Positions 54,229-63,843 of a stretch of DNA of 64,000 nucleotides are shown in pieces; the stretch's first letter is position 1; each line of letters opens with the position of its first letter. The stretch is from the NCBI RefSeq assembly GCF_902829295.1, contig NZ_CADEPL010000018.1, positions 97,479 to 161,478 on the forward strand, given 5' to 3'. The position numbers and the translations under genes were made by a program. Below the pieces are notes generated by a model. The model was not told the DNA's origin. It saw only the letters and a program-made list of their open reading frames with translations, and made no database searches. The stretch comes from Vogesella oryzae. GTDB lineage: Bacteria; Pseudomonadota; Gammaproteobacteria; Burkholderiales; Chromobacteriaceae.

Positions 54229-54654
54229 GATATTTCTTCCCGAATGGAGGCTGCGATGGCCCCCTGCAATTATTCAAACAGCTGTATAAGCGGCTAATTC
54301 CAACCCTACCCTGCGATGCAAGCGACAAGCAAGAACCAGCGGGTAGCAGGCATGTAACAACATTTCGGTATTGACAATGCAAGGATCGGACTCGCCCGGC
54401 AGCACACAGCATGCTGATCATGGTCACCAGCCATTCAGGAAGACACGGCGGCAACCTTTGAACAGGTTAATCATGCTGTTCGTTGGCACCCGCTAGCGGC
54501 ATGCACAACAGCAGGCTACTCCACGTTTAATAAAATTGACAAGGAAGACGTAAAAAAATCGACAGTCGCTGTTTCCCACGACACAACAGGCACTTACGCG
54601 TTGCATTGCAGCAAACATAACGTCGGAAACAGGCGCAGCACACCACGCGTTTAA

Positions 54655-56466
54655 TTACTCAAACACGGGCATCGCTTGCACCATTGCAGTGCAGCCGCAG
54701 GCAGGTTCGACAAACAGCACGCTACCCGCCTGTTTTTTGGCGGCTTTTTTGGCCATCGTCGCGGCCGATGCCACTTCATAGTGCGAGGCGTAGCAACCGG
54801 GCTGCACCGGCAAGACACCGATCGAGACACTGGTCAGCGGAAAGAAGCGCAAACGGCCATCGCGATCCACCACCTCAAAGCCACCAGCAGCGCGATCCGC
54901 CGGTAAAAACAGGGTGGGCACCGACAAATCGAACTGTTGCAACACCTGCTGCAAGCGCTGCCGCCAGTTGCAACTTTGCAACAGCACCACAAAATCGTCG
55001 CCGCCGATATGGCCGACAAAATCCAGCAGCGGCTCCACCGCCGCCTCCAGGATCGCCCCCAGCAGGCGGATCATGTCATCGCCGGCGCCATAGCCGTAGT
55101 GGTCGTTAAACGGCTTGAAATGATCGAGATCGACATAGGCCACCACAAAAGGTTGGCCGCAATCCAGCCGCCGCGCCACTTCATCACTGATCGGCACATT
55201 GCCGGGCAGACCGGTAAGCGGATTGGCATAGCGCGCAGCCGCCAGCTGCATCTCGCTGATCATGCGCATCAGCTCGTGTCCGGTACCCATCCCCAGGTAC
55301 GCTGCATCCTCGACAATGATGAAACCGTTGACCAGATGGCGACGGTCGGCAGAAGCCAGGGCGGACAAAGTCTGGATATCGGTATCGGCCGCCACCACCA
55401 GTGGCGACATATCCGCCAGCGTCAGGCAGGGTTTCTTGCCCAGCAGTTCGCGATTGAACGGCTTGGCAAACGTCTCCAGCACCCGGTGCCGCGACAGCAA
55501 GGCCAGCGGCCGCCGGTCTCGCAATACCGGCACGGCAAACAAGGCCGGATTATCGGCAAACAGCCGGTACGCCTCATCGCAGCACGAGGCATCGGTCAAA
55601 TACGGAATGTCCAGCAGCAACTCGCGGGCCACCGGCAGCTGACGGCCAACCTTGCCTGCCGTCGGCACCGGCAACAGATAGTTGCCGTGACGCGCCGGCA
55701 AAGCCAGTGGACGTGCCACCAGATAGCCCTGCCCCATCACCACCCCGAGTTCGCGCAACGCCGCCAACTCCTCCGGCTGCTCGACACCCTCCGCCACCAG
55801 CACCGCACCGGCAGCACGCGCCATATCCACCAGTGAACGCACAAACTGCAGCTTCAACGCATCCTGATGCATCTGCTGCACAAAGTATTTGTCCAGCTTC
55901 ACCAGGTCCGGCCGCAGCTCGGACCACAGTCGCAGATTGGAAAAACCCTCCCCCAGATCGTCCAGCGCCAGGCGCAGCCCGCCAGCCCGCAACTCGGCAG
56001 CCACCTGACACAAGGCGCGATAACCGGCATGAGGCCGGGTTTCGGTCAACTCCAGCACCACCCGTGACGGCGCCACCGCGGCGGCATCCAGCATGGCAAG
56101 CAAGTCGCCTGGCGGCAAATGCTCGCCCAGCAAGGTATCCGGAATCACATTGACGAACAGCGTGCCCGGCAACTGCTGGCGGGCAAACTCCCGCAACACC
56201 GCACCGATACACACCCGATCCAGCTGCGCCGAGACACCAAGCAACTCAGCCTGCCCGAACAGCGCCACCGGCGAGTACAGCAGCGAATCCGACGGCCCCC
56301 GCACCAGCGCTTCGTAACCGACCAGCCCACCGGTTGCCAGATAGACAATGGGCTGAAACACCACCTGCACCAGACCATCGCGAATGATGGCATCAAGCAA
56401 TTCGGCGGCATCATCCGGAACAACGCCAGCAGGCACGAGCAGGTCTTGCATAATGGACAGACACAC
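54655..56466 (-). CDS. EAL-CBS-GGDEF signalling protein, likely c-di-GMP phosphodiesterase
   Basis: A 603-residue cytoplasmic protein in the order EAL (about 25-260), a CBS-pair-like region (about 285-405) and GGDEF (about 425-580). The EAL domain keeps ExLxR (E52-R56), the LELTET glutamate, DD in DDLGEG, VKLD lysine, AEGVEQ and GQGY, so hydrolysis is plausible, though DDFGTG is DDLGEG. The GGDEF motif is GGDDF (488-492) and lacks an RxxD I-site, so it is probably a GTP-binding regulator rather than a cyclase. A GTG at 56466 or the ATG at 56451 may be the start. Confidence 0.85.
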   Translation of the reverse strand: MCLSIMQDLLVPAGVVPDDAAELLDAIIRDGLVQVVFQPIVYLATGGLVGYEALVRGPSDSLLYSPVALFGQAELLGVSAQLDRVCIGAVLREFARQQLPGTLFVNVIPDTLLGEHLPPGDLLAMLDAAAVAPSRVVLELTETRPHAGYRALCQVAAELRAGGLRLALDDLGEGFSNLRLWSELRPDLVKLDKYFVQQMHQDALKLQFVRSLVDMARAAGAVLVAEGVEQPEELAALRELGVVMGQGYLVARPLALPARHGNYLLPVPTAGKVGRQLPVARELLLDIPYLTDASCCDEAYRLFADNPALFAVPVLRDRRPLALLSRHRVLETFAKPFNRELLGKKPCLTLADMSPLVVAADTDIQTLSALASADRRHLVNGFIIVEDAAYLGMGTGHELMRMISEMQLAAARYANPLTGLPGNVPISDEVARRLDCGQPFVVAYVDLDHFKPFNDHYGYGAGDDMIRLLGAILEAAVEPLLDFVGHIGGDDFVVLLQSCNWRQRLQQVLQQFDLSVPTLFLPADRAAGGFEVVDRDGRLRFFPLTSVSIGVLPVQPGCYASHYEVASAATMAKKAAKKQAGSVLFVEPACGCTAMVQAMPVFE

Positions 56467-56581
56467 AGATTTTTATCGAAGATGGCTACTGTACTGCGAC
56501 TGTATGACAGCATCGGGACAGCACCCCGGCCGCAGCATGGCGGTTTGCATCTAGAATGAAAATGCCAGCAAGGGGAATGAC

Positions 56582-57370
56582 ATGCCATTTATGACTATCC
56601 AGCAACGCCAGGTGTACTACGAAATCAGCGGCCAGGGCAGCCAGACCCTGTTGCTATTCAATGGACTGACCATGAGCACGCTGGCGTGGGGACTGATGAC
56701 CCCGCAACTGGAGCAACGCTTCCGCGTACTGCGTCTGGATTTTCAGGGCCAGGGCCAGAGCGAACAGACCGCCGCCGACTACTACCCGCTACCCCAGCAA
56801 GCCGACGATGCCGCCGCATTACTGGCGCAACTCGGCATCGACAGCGTCTACCTGGTTGGCCTCTCTTACGGCGGCATGGTGGCGCAGCACTTTGCCCGCC
56901 GCCATCCGCAACGCGTGCAGCGCCTGCTACTGGCTTCCACGCTAGCCTGGTCGGATGCCGTCAACGAACAGATCGCGGCCAGCTGGGGCAATGCCGAGCA
57001 GGCCGGCGGCGATAACCTGCGCTTCGATATCAGCCTGCCGTGGTTGTTCTCCAGCCGCTTCTTTACCACCGCCAGCGCCATGCTGCCGGACTTGCGCCGC
57101 ATCTCCGCCCTGACCAGCTGGCAAACCATCCAGCGCATCATCGGCGGTGTATTGCAGCACGACGCCCGCAGCTGGCTGCACGAACTGGCCATGCCCACAC
57201 ACATCATCGTCGGCGATGAAGACCGTCTGACCCCCCCCTACCAGGCCAAGCTACTGCAGCAAGGCATCCCGGGCGCGACACTGGACATCCTGCCGGGCGC
57301 TGGCCACGCCATTCACCTCGAGGCTCCGCAAGCCTTCTGCCAGCAGATATTCAGATTTGCCGACCGCTAG
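56582..57370 (+). CDS. Alpha/beta hydrolase
   Basis: A 262-residue alpha/beta-hydrolase with nucleophile elbow GLSYGGM, oxyanion region LLLFNGLTMSTLAW, acid in VGDEDRLTPP and histidine in GAGHAIHLEAP; a complete triad. It resembles the 3-oxoadipate enol-lactonase/esterase group, but the substrate is unknown. A dispersed-repeat copy begins three bases after its stop. Confidence 0.82.
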   Translation: MPFMTIQQRQVYYEISGQGSQTLLLFNGLTMSTLAWGLMTPQLEQRFRVLRLDFQGQGQSEQTAADYYPLPQQADDAAALLAQLGIDSVYLVGLSYGGMVAQHFARRHPQRVQRLLLASTLAWSDAVNEQIAASWGNAEQAGGDNLRFDISLPWLFSSRFFTTASAMLPDLRRISALTSWQTIQRIIGGVLQHDARSWLHELAMPTHIIVGDEDRLTPPYQAKLLQQGIPGATLDILPGAGHAIHLEAPQAFCQQIFRFADR

Positions 57371-57498
57371 CCTGCGGCCAACCTGTAGCGGCAGGGCCGC
57401 AACTTGCGCAGATGCGCCATCAACATTCACAGCCGTGACAGCCGGCTGGCCCGGCACCGGGGTTTGCTTAGAATGGGGCATCTCACAAAGGACCACGC

Positions 57499-58512
57499 AT
57501 GAATCCGTTTGCCCCTGCCCGCGATTTTCTCGACCTCACCCTGCAAGGTCTCAGCCCGAACCAGACCAGCTGGCACACGCCGACACTGCAGGCACAGTGG
57601 CTGGGCCACGGCCTGCTGGAGCTGGCGCCGCATGCGGCCAACCCGCAGCAGGAACACATCCTGTTGTCCACCGGCGTGCATGGCAACGAAACCGCACCGA
57701 TCGAAATCCTCAACAGCATTGTGGCCGACCTGCTTGCCGGCACCTTGCCGCTGGCCTGCCGCATCCTGGTCGTGCTGGGCAATATCCCGGCGATGCAAAG
57801 CGGCAAGCGCTTCGTCGACTACGACATGAACCGCCTGTTCGACGGCGCTCACCAGAAACAGCCGACGGCACAGGAAGCACACCGTGCCGCTGAACTGGAG
57901 CAGGCTGCATCGCGCTTTTTCGCCACCACGCCGGCTACCGCGCCGCGCCGTCACTACGACCTGCACACCGCCATTCGCGGCTCGGTATTCGAACGTTTCG
58001 CCATCTACCCCTTCATCCACGACCGCGCCCACAATCGGGAACAACTGGCCTGGCTACTGGGCGCCGATGTCGATACCGTGCTGCTGCACAGCAAACCGGC
58101 TGCTACCTACAGCTACTACACCAGCGAACGCTGCGGCGCCGATTCCTTCACCCTGGAACTGGGCAAGGCTCGCCCGTTCGGCCAGAACGATCTGTCACGT
58201 TTTGCCGGCATCGACCGCGCACTGCGCGAGCTGCTCGCCGGCCGGCGCATCGCTGCGGCCAACCCGGACATCTCGGCGGTACGGCTGTTCAAGGCCAAGT
58301 ACGACATCGTGAAGCACAGCGGTGACTTTGTGCTGCATCTGGCCGACGACGTGGAGAATTTCACCGCCCTGCCGCACGGCATGACAATTGCAGAAGATGT
58401 CGATACCCGTTACGTCGCCGACGGTGGCGAGGAGCGCATCCTGTTCCCCAATCCCAAGGTGGGCATCGGCCTGCGCGCCGGCATCGTGATCGAACCTGCC
58501 ACCCTGGACTAG
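57499..58512 (+). CDS. astE: Succinylglutamate desuccinylase
   Basis: Zinc hydrolase (337 residues) of the AstE/aspartoacylase family that splits N-succinylglutamate into succinate and glutamate, the last step of the arginine succinyltransferase (AST) pathway. Zinc-ligand motif STGVHGNETAPIEIL and the third ligand in YDLHTAIRGS are intact. The other ast genes (C, A, D, B) are not adjacent in this window. Confidence 0.9.
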   Translation: MNPFAPARDFLDLTLQGLSPNQTSWHTPTLQAQWLGHGLLELAPHAANPQQEHILLSTGVHGNETAPIEILNSIVADLLAGTLPLACRILVVLGNIPAMQSGKRFVDYDMNRLFDGAHQKQPTAQEAHRAAELEQAASRFFATTPATAPRRHYDLHTAIRGSVFERFAIYPFIHDRAHNREQLAWLLGADVDTVLLHSKPAATYSYYTSERCGADSFTLELGKARPFGQNDLSRFAGIDRALRELLAGRRIAAANPDISAVRLFKAKYDIVKHSGDFVLHLADDVENFTALPHGMTIAEDVDTRYVADGGEERILFPNPKVGIGLRAGIVIEPATLD

Positions 58513-58570
58513 CCACATATCCACAGGCAAACAGGGAAAAAGCTGTGGATATCCTGTGAGCGAGCGCAAA

Positions 58571-58611
58571 AAAATGCGCGGCGTCAGCAATTTGCCGACG
58601 CCGCGCATTTT
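58571..58611. terminator. Bidirectional terminator after astE
   Basis: ATGCGCGGCGTC (58574-58585) and GACGCCGCGCAT (58597-58608), a 12-base perfect stem flanked by A and T runs, between convergent astE and the FAD-linked dehydrogenase gene. Confidence 0.9.
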
Positions 58612-58628
58612 TCATGCAATTTTTCAGA

Positions 58629-60014
58629 TCACGGCAGCAACTTGCCCGGGTTCATGATGCCATCAGGGTCAAATACATTTTTGATGCCCTGCATCAACAG
58701 GATTTCCTGTTCGCTGCGACTTACTGACAGGTAGTCGCGCTTCAGCAGGCCGACACCGTGCTCGGCCGACATGCTGCCACCGAAGTCGCGCACCAGCGCA
58801 AATACCTGTTCGTTTACCTGCTCGCAGGCCTCGCGGAATGCCTCCAGCGGCAGCGCCGGCGGTTTCAGCACGTTGATATGCAGGTTGCCGTCGCCGATGT
58901 GGCCATACCAGATCACTTCGAAATCCGGATAGTTGGCCGCCAGCAACGCATCCAGCGAGGCAATGAATGCCGGCACCCGGCTGATGGTGACGGCAATGTC
59001 GTTCTTGTACGGCGTGTACGGCGTAATGCTCTCGCTGATGCTCTCGCGATAGCGCCACAGCTGCTGCGCCTGCTGGGCCGATTGCGACAACACACCATCT
59101 AGCACCCAGCCCTGCTCCAGGCAGCGCTCGAACAGTTTCAGCGCGGTGTCGTCACCGGAGTGTGTCGGGTCATCCAGCTCCAGCAGCACGTAGAACGGCG
59201 CCCGCACGTCAAACGGCGCCGGCTGTTGGCCGCGCGCCAACACATACCCCAGCGCCTGATCGGAGAAAAACTCGTACGCCGACAGCGCCACCCCCTCGCG
59301 GAACACCTCGAACACCCGCATCACATCGGCCAGCGCCGGCAGCGCCAGCAGCAGCACTGCCTGCGGTGGCGGCGGCAGCGCCAGCTTCATGCAGGCCCCC
59401 ACCACAAAGCCCAGCGTGCCCTCGGAGCCGACAAACAGGTGACGGAAATCGTAGCCGGTATTGTTCTTGGCCAGCCCGCGGTTCAGTTCCAGCAGCTCGC
59501 CGGTACCGGTGACCACCGTCAGGCCGGCCACCCATTCGCGGGTCATGCCATAGCGGATCACTTTGATACCGCCGGCGTTGGTAGCGATATTGCCACCCAG
59601 CTGGCTGCTGCCACTGGAGGCAAAGTCCACCGGATAACACAGCCCCTTGCCGGCGGCAAACTGCTGCAATGCCGCCGTCACCACGCCGGGCTCGCACTGC
59701 ACGGTGCGCGCCACGCGGTCGAACTCGCCGATACGGTTCATGCGCTCGAACGACACCACCAGTTCGCCACTGGCCGCCACCGCTCCGCCGGACAAACCGG
59801 TGCGGCCGCCGGAGGGCACCAGCGCCACCTTGTGCTCGCGCGCCCAGCGCACGATACCCTGCACCTCGGCAACAGTGCCTGGCAGGGCAATCGCCAGTGG
59901 TGCCGGCTGGTAATAGCGCGTCCAGTCCAGTCCGTAGTGCTGACGACTGTCGTCATCGCTACGCAGTACCAGCTGCGGTAATTGTTGATGCAATCGGGTG
60001 AGAGGCTGGGACAC
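58629..60014 (-). CDS. FAD-linked D-2-hydroxyacid dehydrogenase (D-2-hydroxyglutarate/GlcD type)
   Basis: A 461-residue vanillyl-alcohol-oxidase-fold flavoprotein. FAD domain: ALVPSGGRTGLSGGAV and SSQLGGNIATNAGGIKVIRY; C-terminal FAD-oxidase domain with WYGHIGDGNLHINVL and SAEHGVGLLKRDYL, which provide the metal-histidine site for the 2-hydroxyacid. Best fits D-2-hydroxyglutarate dehydrogenase, which removes the by-product of SerA; D-lactate or glycolate dehydrogenase remain possible. Confidence 0.8.
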   Translation of the reverse strand: MSQPLTRLHQQLPQLVLRSDDDSRQHYGLDWTRYYQPAPLAIALPGTVAEVQGIVRWAREHKVALVPSGGRTGLSGGAVAASGELVVSFERMNRIGEFDRVARTVQCEPGVVTAALQQFAAGKGLCYPVDFASSGSSQLGGNIATNAGGIKVIRYGMTREWVAGLTVVTGTGELLELNRGLAKNNTGYDFRHLFVGSEGTLGFVVGACMKLALPPPPQAVLLLALPALADVMRVFEVFREGVALSAYEFFSDQALGYVLARGQQPAPFDVRAPFYVLLELDDPTHSGDDTALKLFERCLEQGWVLDGVLSQSAQQAQQLWRYRESISESITPYTPYKNDIAVTISRVPAFIASLDALLAANYPDFEVIWYGHIGDGNLHINVLKPPALPLEAFREACEQVNEQVFALVRDFGGSMSAEHGVGLLKRDYLSVSRSEQEILLMQGIKNVFDPDGIMNPGKLLP

Positions 60015-60212
60015 AGATTTCTCCGTTCAGGTTGGCCGCACCCCGGTGGCGACCCGACACGATGCTAACACGCGGCCATTGCCGCTTCAGGCGGCCGCAG
60101 CAAGAAACCCTTACGTCATTTGCCGGCCGGCCATGACGGAGAAAACTACGGAGAAATACCGCAATCGGGTTACAATCGCGCGTTAATCCCAATACTGACT
60201 TCTTTCAATCCG

Positions 60213-61898
60213 ATGTCCGCAGAAAACAACGCACCGGTTATCAGCAACTTCATCCGCGCCATCATCGACGAGGATCTGGCCTCCGGCAAACACCACAGTA
60301 TCGTGACCCGCTTCCCGCCGGAGCCGAATGGCTACCTGCACGTGGGCCATGCCAAATCGATCTGCCTGAACTTCGGCCTGGCCGAGGACTACCAGGGCAA
60401 GTGCAATCTGCGCATGGACGATACCAATCCGGAGAAGGAATCCGACGAGTACGTGCAGTCGATCAAGGACAGCGTAGCCTGGCTGGGCTTCCAGTGGGAC
60501 GGCAACGTGCGCTACGCCTCCGACTACTTCCAGCAGCTGTACGACTACGCGGTGGAACTGATCCAGACCGGCCACGCCTTTGTCTGCGACCTCAGCGCCG
60601 AAGAAATGCGCGAATATCGCGGCAGCCTGACCGAACCGGGTCGCGAAAGCCCGTATCGCACCCGCAGCGTCGAGGAAAACCTCGACCTGTTCACCCGCAT
60701 GAAAAACGGTGAGTTCCCGGATGGCAGCAAGACCCTGCGCCTGAAGATCGACATGAGCTCCGGCAACGTCAACATGCGCGACCCTGTGATCTACCGTATC
60801 CGCCGTGCCCACCACCACCGTACCGGCGATACCTGGTGCATCTACCCGATGTACGACTACACCCACTGCATCTCGGACGCGATCGAGGGCATCACCCACA
60901 GCCTGTGTACGCTGGAATTCGAAGACCATCGTCCGCTGTACGACTGGGTGCTGGACAACATCAGCATCGCCTGCCACCCGCGCCAGTACGAATTTTCGCG
61001 CCTGGAGCTGCTGTATGCGCTGACTTCCAAGCGCAAGCTGAATGCGCTGGTGACCGAAGGCAAGGTAGGCGGCTGGGACGACCCGCGCATGCCCACCATC
61101 GAAGGCATGCGCCGCCGCGGCTACAGCCCGGCCGGCATCCGCCTGTTCTCGCAGCGCATCGGCGTGTCCAAGGGCGAGAACATCATCGACATCAGCGTGC
61201 TGGAAGGTGCAGTGCGCGAGACGCTGGAAAGCGAAGCGCCACGCGTAATGGCGGTGCTGGACCCGATCAAGGTCACGCTGACCAACTTTGAGGCAGGCGT
61301 CACCGCCAGCCGCAGCGCCCCGTACCACCCACACCATCCGGAATTCGGCGAACGCGAAGTGCCGATCGCCCGCGAGATCTACATCGAGCGCGACGACTTT
61401 GCCGAAGTGCCGCCGCCGAAATGGCAGCGCCTGACCGCCGGCGGCGAAGTACGCCTGCGTTACAGCTATGTGATCAAGTGCGACGAGGTGATCAAGGACG
61501 CCGACGGCAAGGTCGTGGAGCTGAAATGTTCCATCGACCACGACACCCTGGGGCAGAACCCGGTTGGCCGCAAGGTGAAAGGCGTGATCCACTGGATCGC
61601 CGCCAGCCACGCGGTGGAAGCCGAAGTACGCCTCTACGACCGTCTGTTCACCGAGCCGCGCCCGGATGCGGTACGCGGCGAGGATGGCGAGTACGTCGAC
61701 TTCATGCAGTTCCTGAATCCGGACTCGCTGACTACCATCACCGGCTACGTGGAACCGGTAGTCCGCGATGCGGCGCCGGAGACCCGCTACCAGTTCGAGC
61801 GTATCGGCTATTTCGTAACCGATCGCAAGGATCACCAGGCCGGCAGCAAGCCGGTATTCAACCGTACCGTTGGCCTGAAAGACTCCTGGAGCAAGTAA
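60213..61898 (+). CDS. glnS: Glutaminyl-tRNA synthetase
   Basis: Class I aminoacyl-tRNA synthetase (561 residues). HIGH-type motif in [25 protein letters not shown], and [21 protein letters not shown] as in GlnRS; anticodon-binding beta barrels follow from about residue 340. The start [14 protein letters not shown] at 60213 is chosen by family length; ribosome-binding site weak. Presence of GlnRS fits beta/gammaproteobacteria. Confidence 0.96.
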   Translation: MSAENNAPVISNFIRAIIDEDLASGKHHSIVTRFPPEPNGYLHVGHAKSICLNFGLAEDYQGKCNLRMDDTNPEKESDEYVQSIKDSVAWLGFQWDGNVRYASDYFQQLYDYAVELIQTGHAFVCDLSAEEMREYRGSLTEPGRESPYRTRSVEENLDLFTRMKNGEFPDGSKTLRLKIDMSSGNVNMRDPVIYRIRRAHHHRTGDTWCIYPMYDYTHCISDAIEGITHSLCTLEFEDHRPLYDWVLDNISIACHPRQYEFSRLELLYALTSKRKLNALVTEGKVGGWDDPRMPTIEGMRRRGYSPAGIRLFSQRIGVSKGENIIDISVLEGAVRETLESEAPRVMAVLDPIKVTLTNFEAGVTASRSAPYHPHHPEFGEREVPIAREIYIERDDFAEVPPPKWQRLTAGGEVRLRYSYVIKCDEVIKDADGKVVELKCSIDHDTLGQNPVGRKVKGVIHWIAASHAVEAEVRLYDRLFTEPRPDAVRGEDGEYVDFMQFLNPDSLTTITGYVEPVVRDAAPETRYQFERIGYFVTDRKDHQAGSKPVFNRTVGLKDSWSK

Positions 61899-61955
61899 TA
61901 CGCGGTTCCGGACGGCGGCAGTTTCGGCCAGCTCCGTTATCACGCTATCATGAAG

Positions 61956-61988
61956 GCGGCATGCCCCCGTAGGGGCTGCCGCTTTTTT
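61956..61988 (+). terminator. Terminator of glnS
   Basis: GCGGCA-(T)-GCCCC and GGGGCTGCCGC stem with loop CGTA and one bulge, followed by TTTTTT. Confidence 0.88.
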
Positions 61989-62033
61989 CATGCCAGAGCT
62001 GTGCTGCCGGTTTATTGCATATAAGGGGCTTAC

Positions 62034-63671
62034 ATGACGACACGCCAAACCGCCATCAACCTGACCATTCTGGGCGCACTGGCCTACCTGCCCGCCATGA
62101 CGCAGGCGGCGCCTCAGAAAGACCAGACCTACCGCATTACCATCATCCACACCAATGACCATCATGGCCGCTTCTGGCAAAACAGCGATGGCGAATACGG
62201 CATGGCGGCACGCAAGAGCGTGATCGACCAGATTCGTGCCGACGTCCGCATTCATGGCGGCTACAGCCTGTTGCTGGACGGTGGTGATGTGAACACCGGG
62301 GTGCCGGAATCCGACATGCAGGACGCGGAACCGGACTTCAAGGGCATGAACCTGCTGGGCTACGACGCCATGGCGGTGGGCAATCACGAATTCGACAAAC
62401 CGCCGGCGGTACTGGCCAAGCAGCGGCAATGGGCACAGTTCCCGATGCTGGCGGCCAATATCTACCGGCACGGCAAGCGCATGTTCGCGCCGTACAAGGT
62501 ATTCGACCTCGGCGGGGTGCGTGTGGCGGTGATGGGCCTGACCACCGACGACACCAAGAAGCTGACCAATCCGGAAAACACCCAGGGTATCGAGTTCCGC
62601 ACACCGGCAAAAGAAGCCGCGCGCCTGATGCCGGAATTGCAGCGCAAGGCCGATGTCATCATCGGCGCCACCCACATGGGGCACTACACTGACGGCGAAC
62701 ACGGCGTTAACGCGCCGGGCGACGTGGAAATGGCGCGCCAGGTGAAAGGTTTCAACCTGATCGTCGGTGGCCACAGCCAGAATCCGGTATGCATGAAGGC
62801 GGAAAATGTCCGTAACGACGCCTACGTGCCGGGCAGCGACTGCGCGCCGGACCGCCAGAACGGCGCCTGGATCGTGCAGGCCCACGAATGGGGCAAATAC
62901 GTTGGCCGCGCCGACTTCGAATACCGCAATGGCGAGTTCAAGCTGGTGCAATACCTGCTGATCCCGGTAAACCTGAAGCACAAGGTCAAGGGTGAGGACG
63001 GCAAGGAACGCAAAGTCACCTACACCCGCGAGATTCCGCAAAGCCGCGAAATGCTGACCCTGCTACAACCGTATCAGGCCAAAGGCGACACCGTACTGAG
63101 CGAACAGCTAGGCAGCAGCGACGGCAAACTGGAAGGCGACCGCGCCCTGGTCCGCAAGCAGCCGACCAACCTCGGGGTCTTCATCGCCAGCGTGATGAAG
63201 AACAAGGCCCATGCCGACTTTGCCATCATGAACGCCGGCGGCATCCGCGACTCGCTGCCGGAAGGCAAGATCAGCTACAAGGACATCCTCAAGGTCCAGC
63301 CATTCGGCAATACCCTGGTCTACATCGACATGAGCGGGCAGGAAGCGCTGGATTATCTGAAAGCCGCCGCCAGAATGAGCGCCGGCTCCGGCGCCTTTGC
63401 CCAGTTCTCCGGCGTGCAGTTGCGTATCGCGGGAGGCGAGTTGCAGCAGGCGCTGATCGGCGGCAAACCGATTGATCCGGCACGCAGCTACCGGCTGGCG
63501 TTGAACAACTTCACTGCCGCCGGCGGTGATGGCTATCCGCGCCTGACCACCCACAAAGGCTATGTCAACACCGGCTATGTCGATGCCGACCTGATGCGCG
63601 CCTACTTCAGCAGCCACGGCAGCATCAAGACTGCCGACTTCGAGCCGGGCGACAGCGTCGTACGGCAGTAA
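62034..63671 (+). CDS. ushA: 5'-nucleotidase/UDP-sugar hydrolase (UshA-like)
   Basis: Periplasmic metallophosphatase (545 residues) with signal peptide (cleavage near MTQAA/PQKD, residue 26). Metallophosphoesterase motifs HTNDHHGRF, GGDVNTG, GNHEFDKPP and GATHMGHY, with GGHS; the C-terminal 5'-nucleotidase domain has AIMNAGGIRDSLPEG and LNNFTAAGGDGYP, which bind the nucleotide. UshA splits UDP-sugars and nucleotides to supply nucleosides. Confidence 0.92.
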   Translation: MTTRQTAINLTILGALAYLPAMTQAAPQKDQTYRITIIHTNDHHGRFWQNSDGEYGMAARKSVIDQIRADVRIHGGYSLLLDGGDVNTGVPESDMQDAEPDFKGMNLLGYDAMAVGNHEFDKPPAVLAKQRQWAQFPMLAANIYRHGKRMFAPYKVFDLGGVRVAVMGLTTDDTKKLTNPENTQGIEFRTPAKEAARLMPELQRKADVIIGATHMGHYTDGEHGVNAPGDVEMARQVKGFNLIVGGHSQNPVCMKAENVRNDAYVPGSDCAPDRQNGAWIVQAHEWGKYVGRADFEYRNGEFKLVQYLLIPVNLKHKVKGEDGKERKVTYTREIPQSREMLTLLQPYQAKGDTVLSEQLGSSDGKLEGDRALVRKQPTNLGVFIASVMKNKAHADFAIMNAGGIRDSLPEGKISYKDILKVQPFGNTLVYIDMSGQEALDYLKAAARMSAGSGAFAQFSGVQLRIAGGELQQALIGGKPIDPARSYRLALNNFTAAGGDGYPRLTTHKGYVNTGYVDADLMRAYFSSHGSIKTADFEPGDSVVRQ

Positions 63672-63684
63672 GCGGCAAAAACCG

Positions 63685-63719
63685 ATGCCCGGAGACGCGG
63701 CCAACGCGTTTCCGGGCAT
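63685..63719. terminator. Terminator of ushA
   Basis: ATGCCCGGA and TCCGGGCAT, a 9-base perfect stem; the 17-base loop contains GCGGCCAACG, a one-base variant of the dispersed repeat core. Confidence 0.75.
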
Positions 63720-63843
63720 TGTCGTTACAAATCAGCGCACAGCGCTCTGCCCTGCGCCGCGGTTTGCCTGTAAAATCACCCGGTTCATTCTGGCGGACCG
63801 ACAGCATGTTGGCCGCAGCTAATTCTGTAGAAAGTTGAGCAAC

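Larger units (their letters stand above)
1494..63817. repeat. Dispersed uptake-like word, consensus AAGGTTGGCCGCA (46 copies of core GTTGGCCGCA)
   Basis: Exact 10-base cores begin at: forward (GTTGGCCGCA) 10329, 11486, 12006, 12848, 14111, 18496, 24530, 25669, 26136, 29281, 33265, 37196, 37689, 44728, 45042, 47644, 50078, 55150, 60031, 61563, 63808; reverse (TGCGGCCAAC) 1494, 5049, 7383, 11527, 15295, 18451, 19021, 19934, 26215, 29062, 30426, 30616, 33279, 34249, 38061, 38725, 39009, 40165, 41212, 44229, 47629, 49738, 57373, 57633, 58254. Twenty-eight extend to GGTTGGCCGCA and sixteen to AGGTTGGCCGCA. Twenty-one lie between genes. Both orientations are about equal. Additional copies of the 8-base TTGGCCGC (for example 300, 2267, 4490, 23404, 25595, 45538, 54021) were also seen. 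Counted by eye; a few may be missed. Confidence 0.9.
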
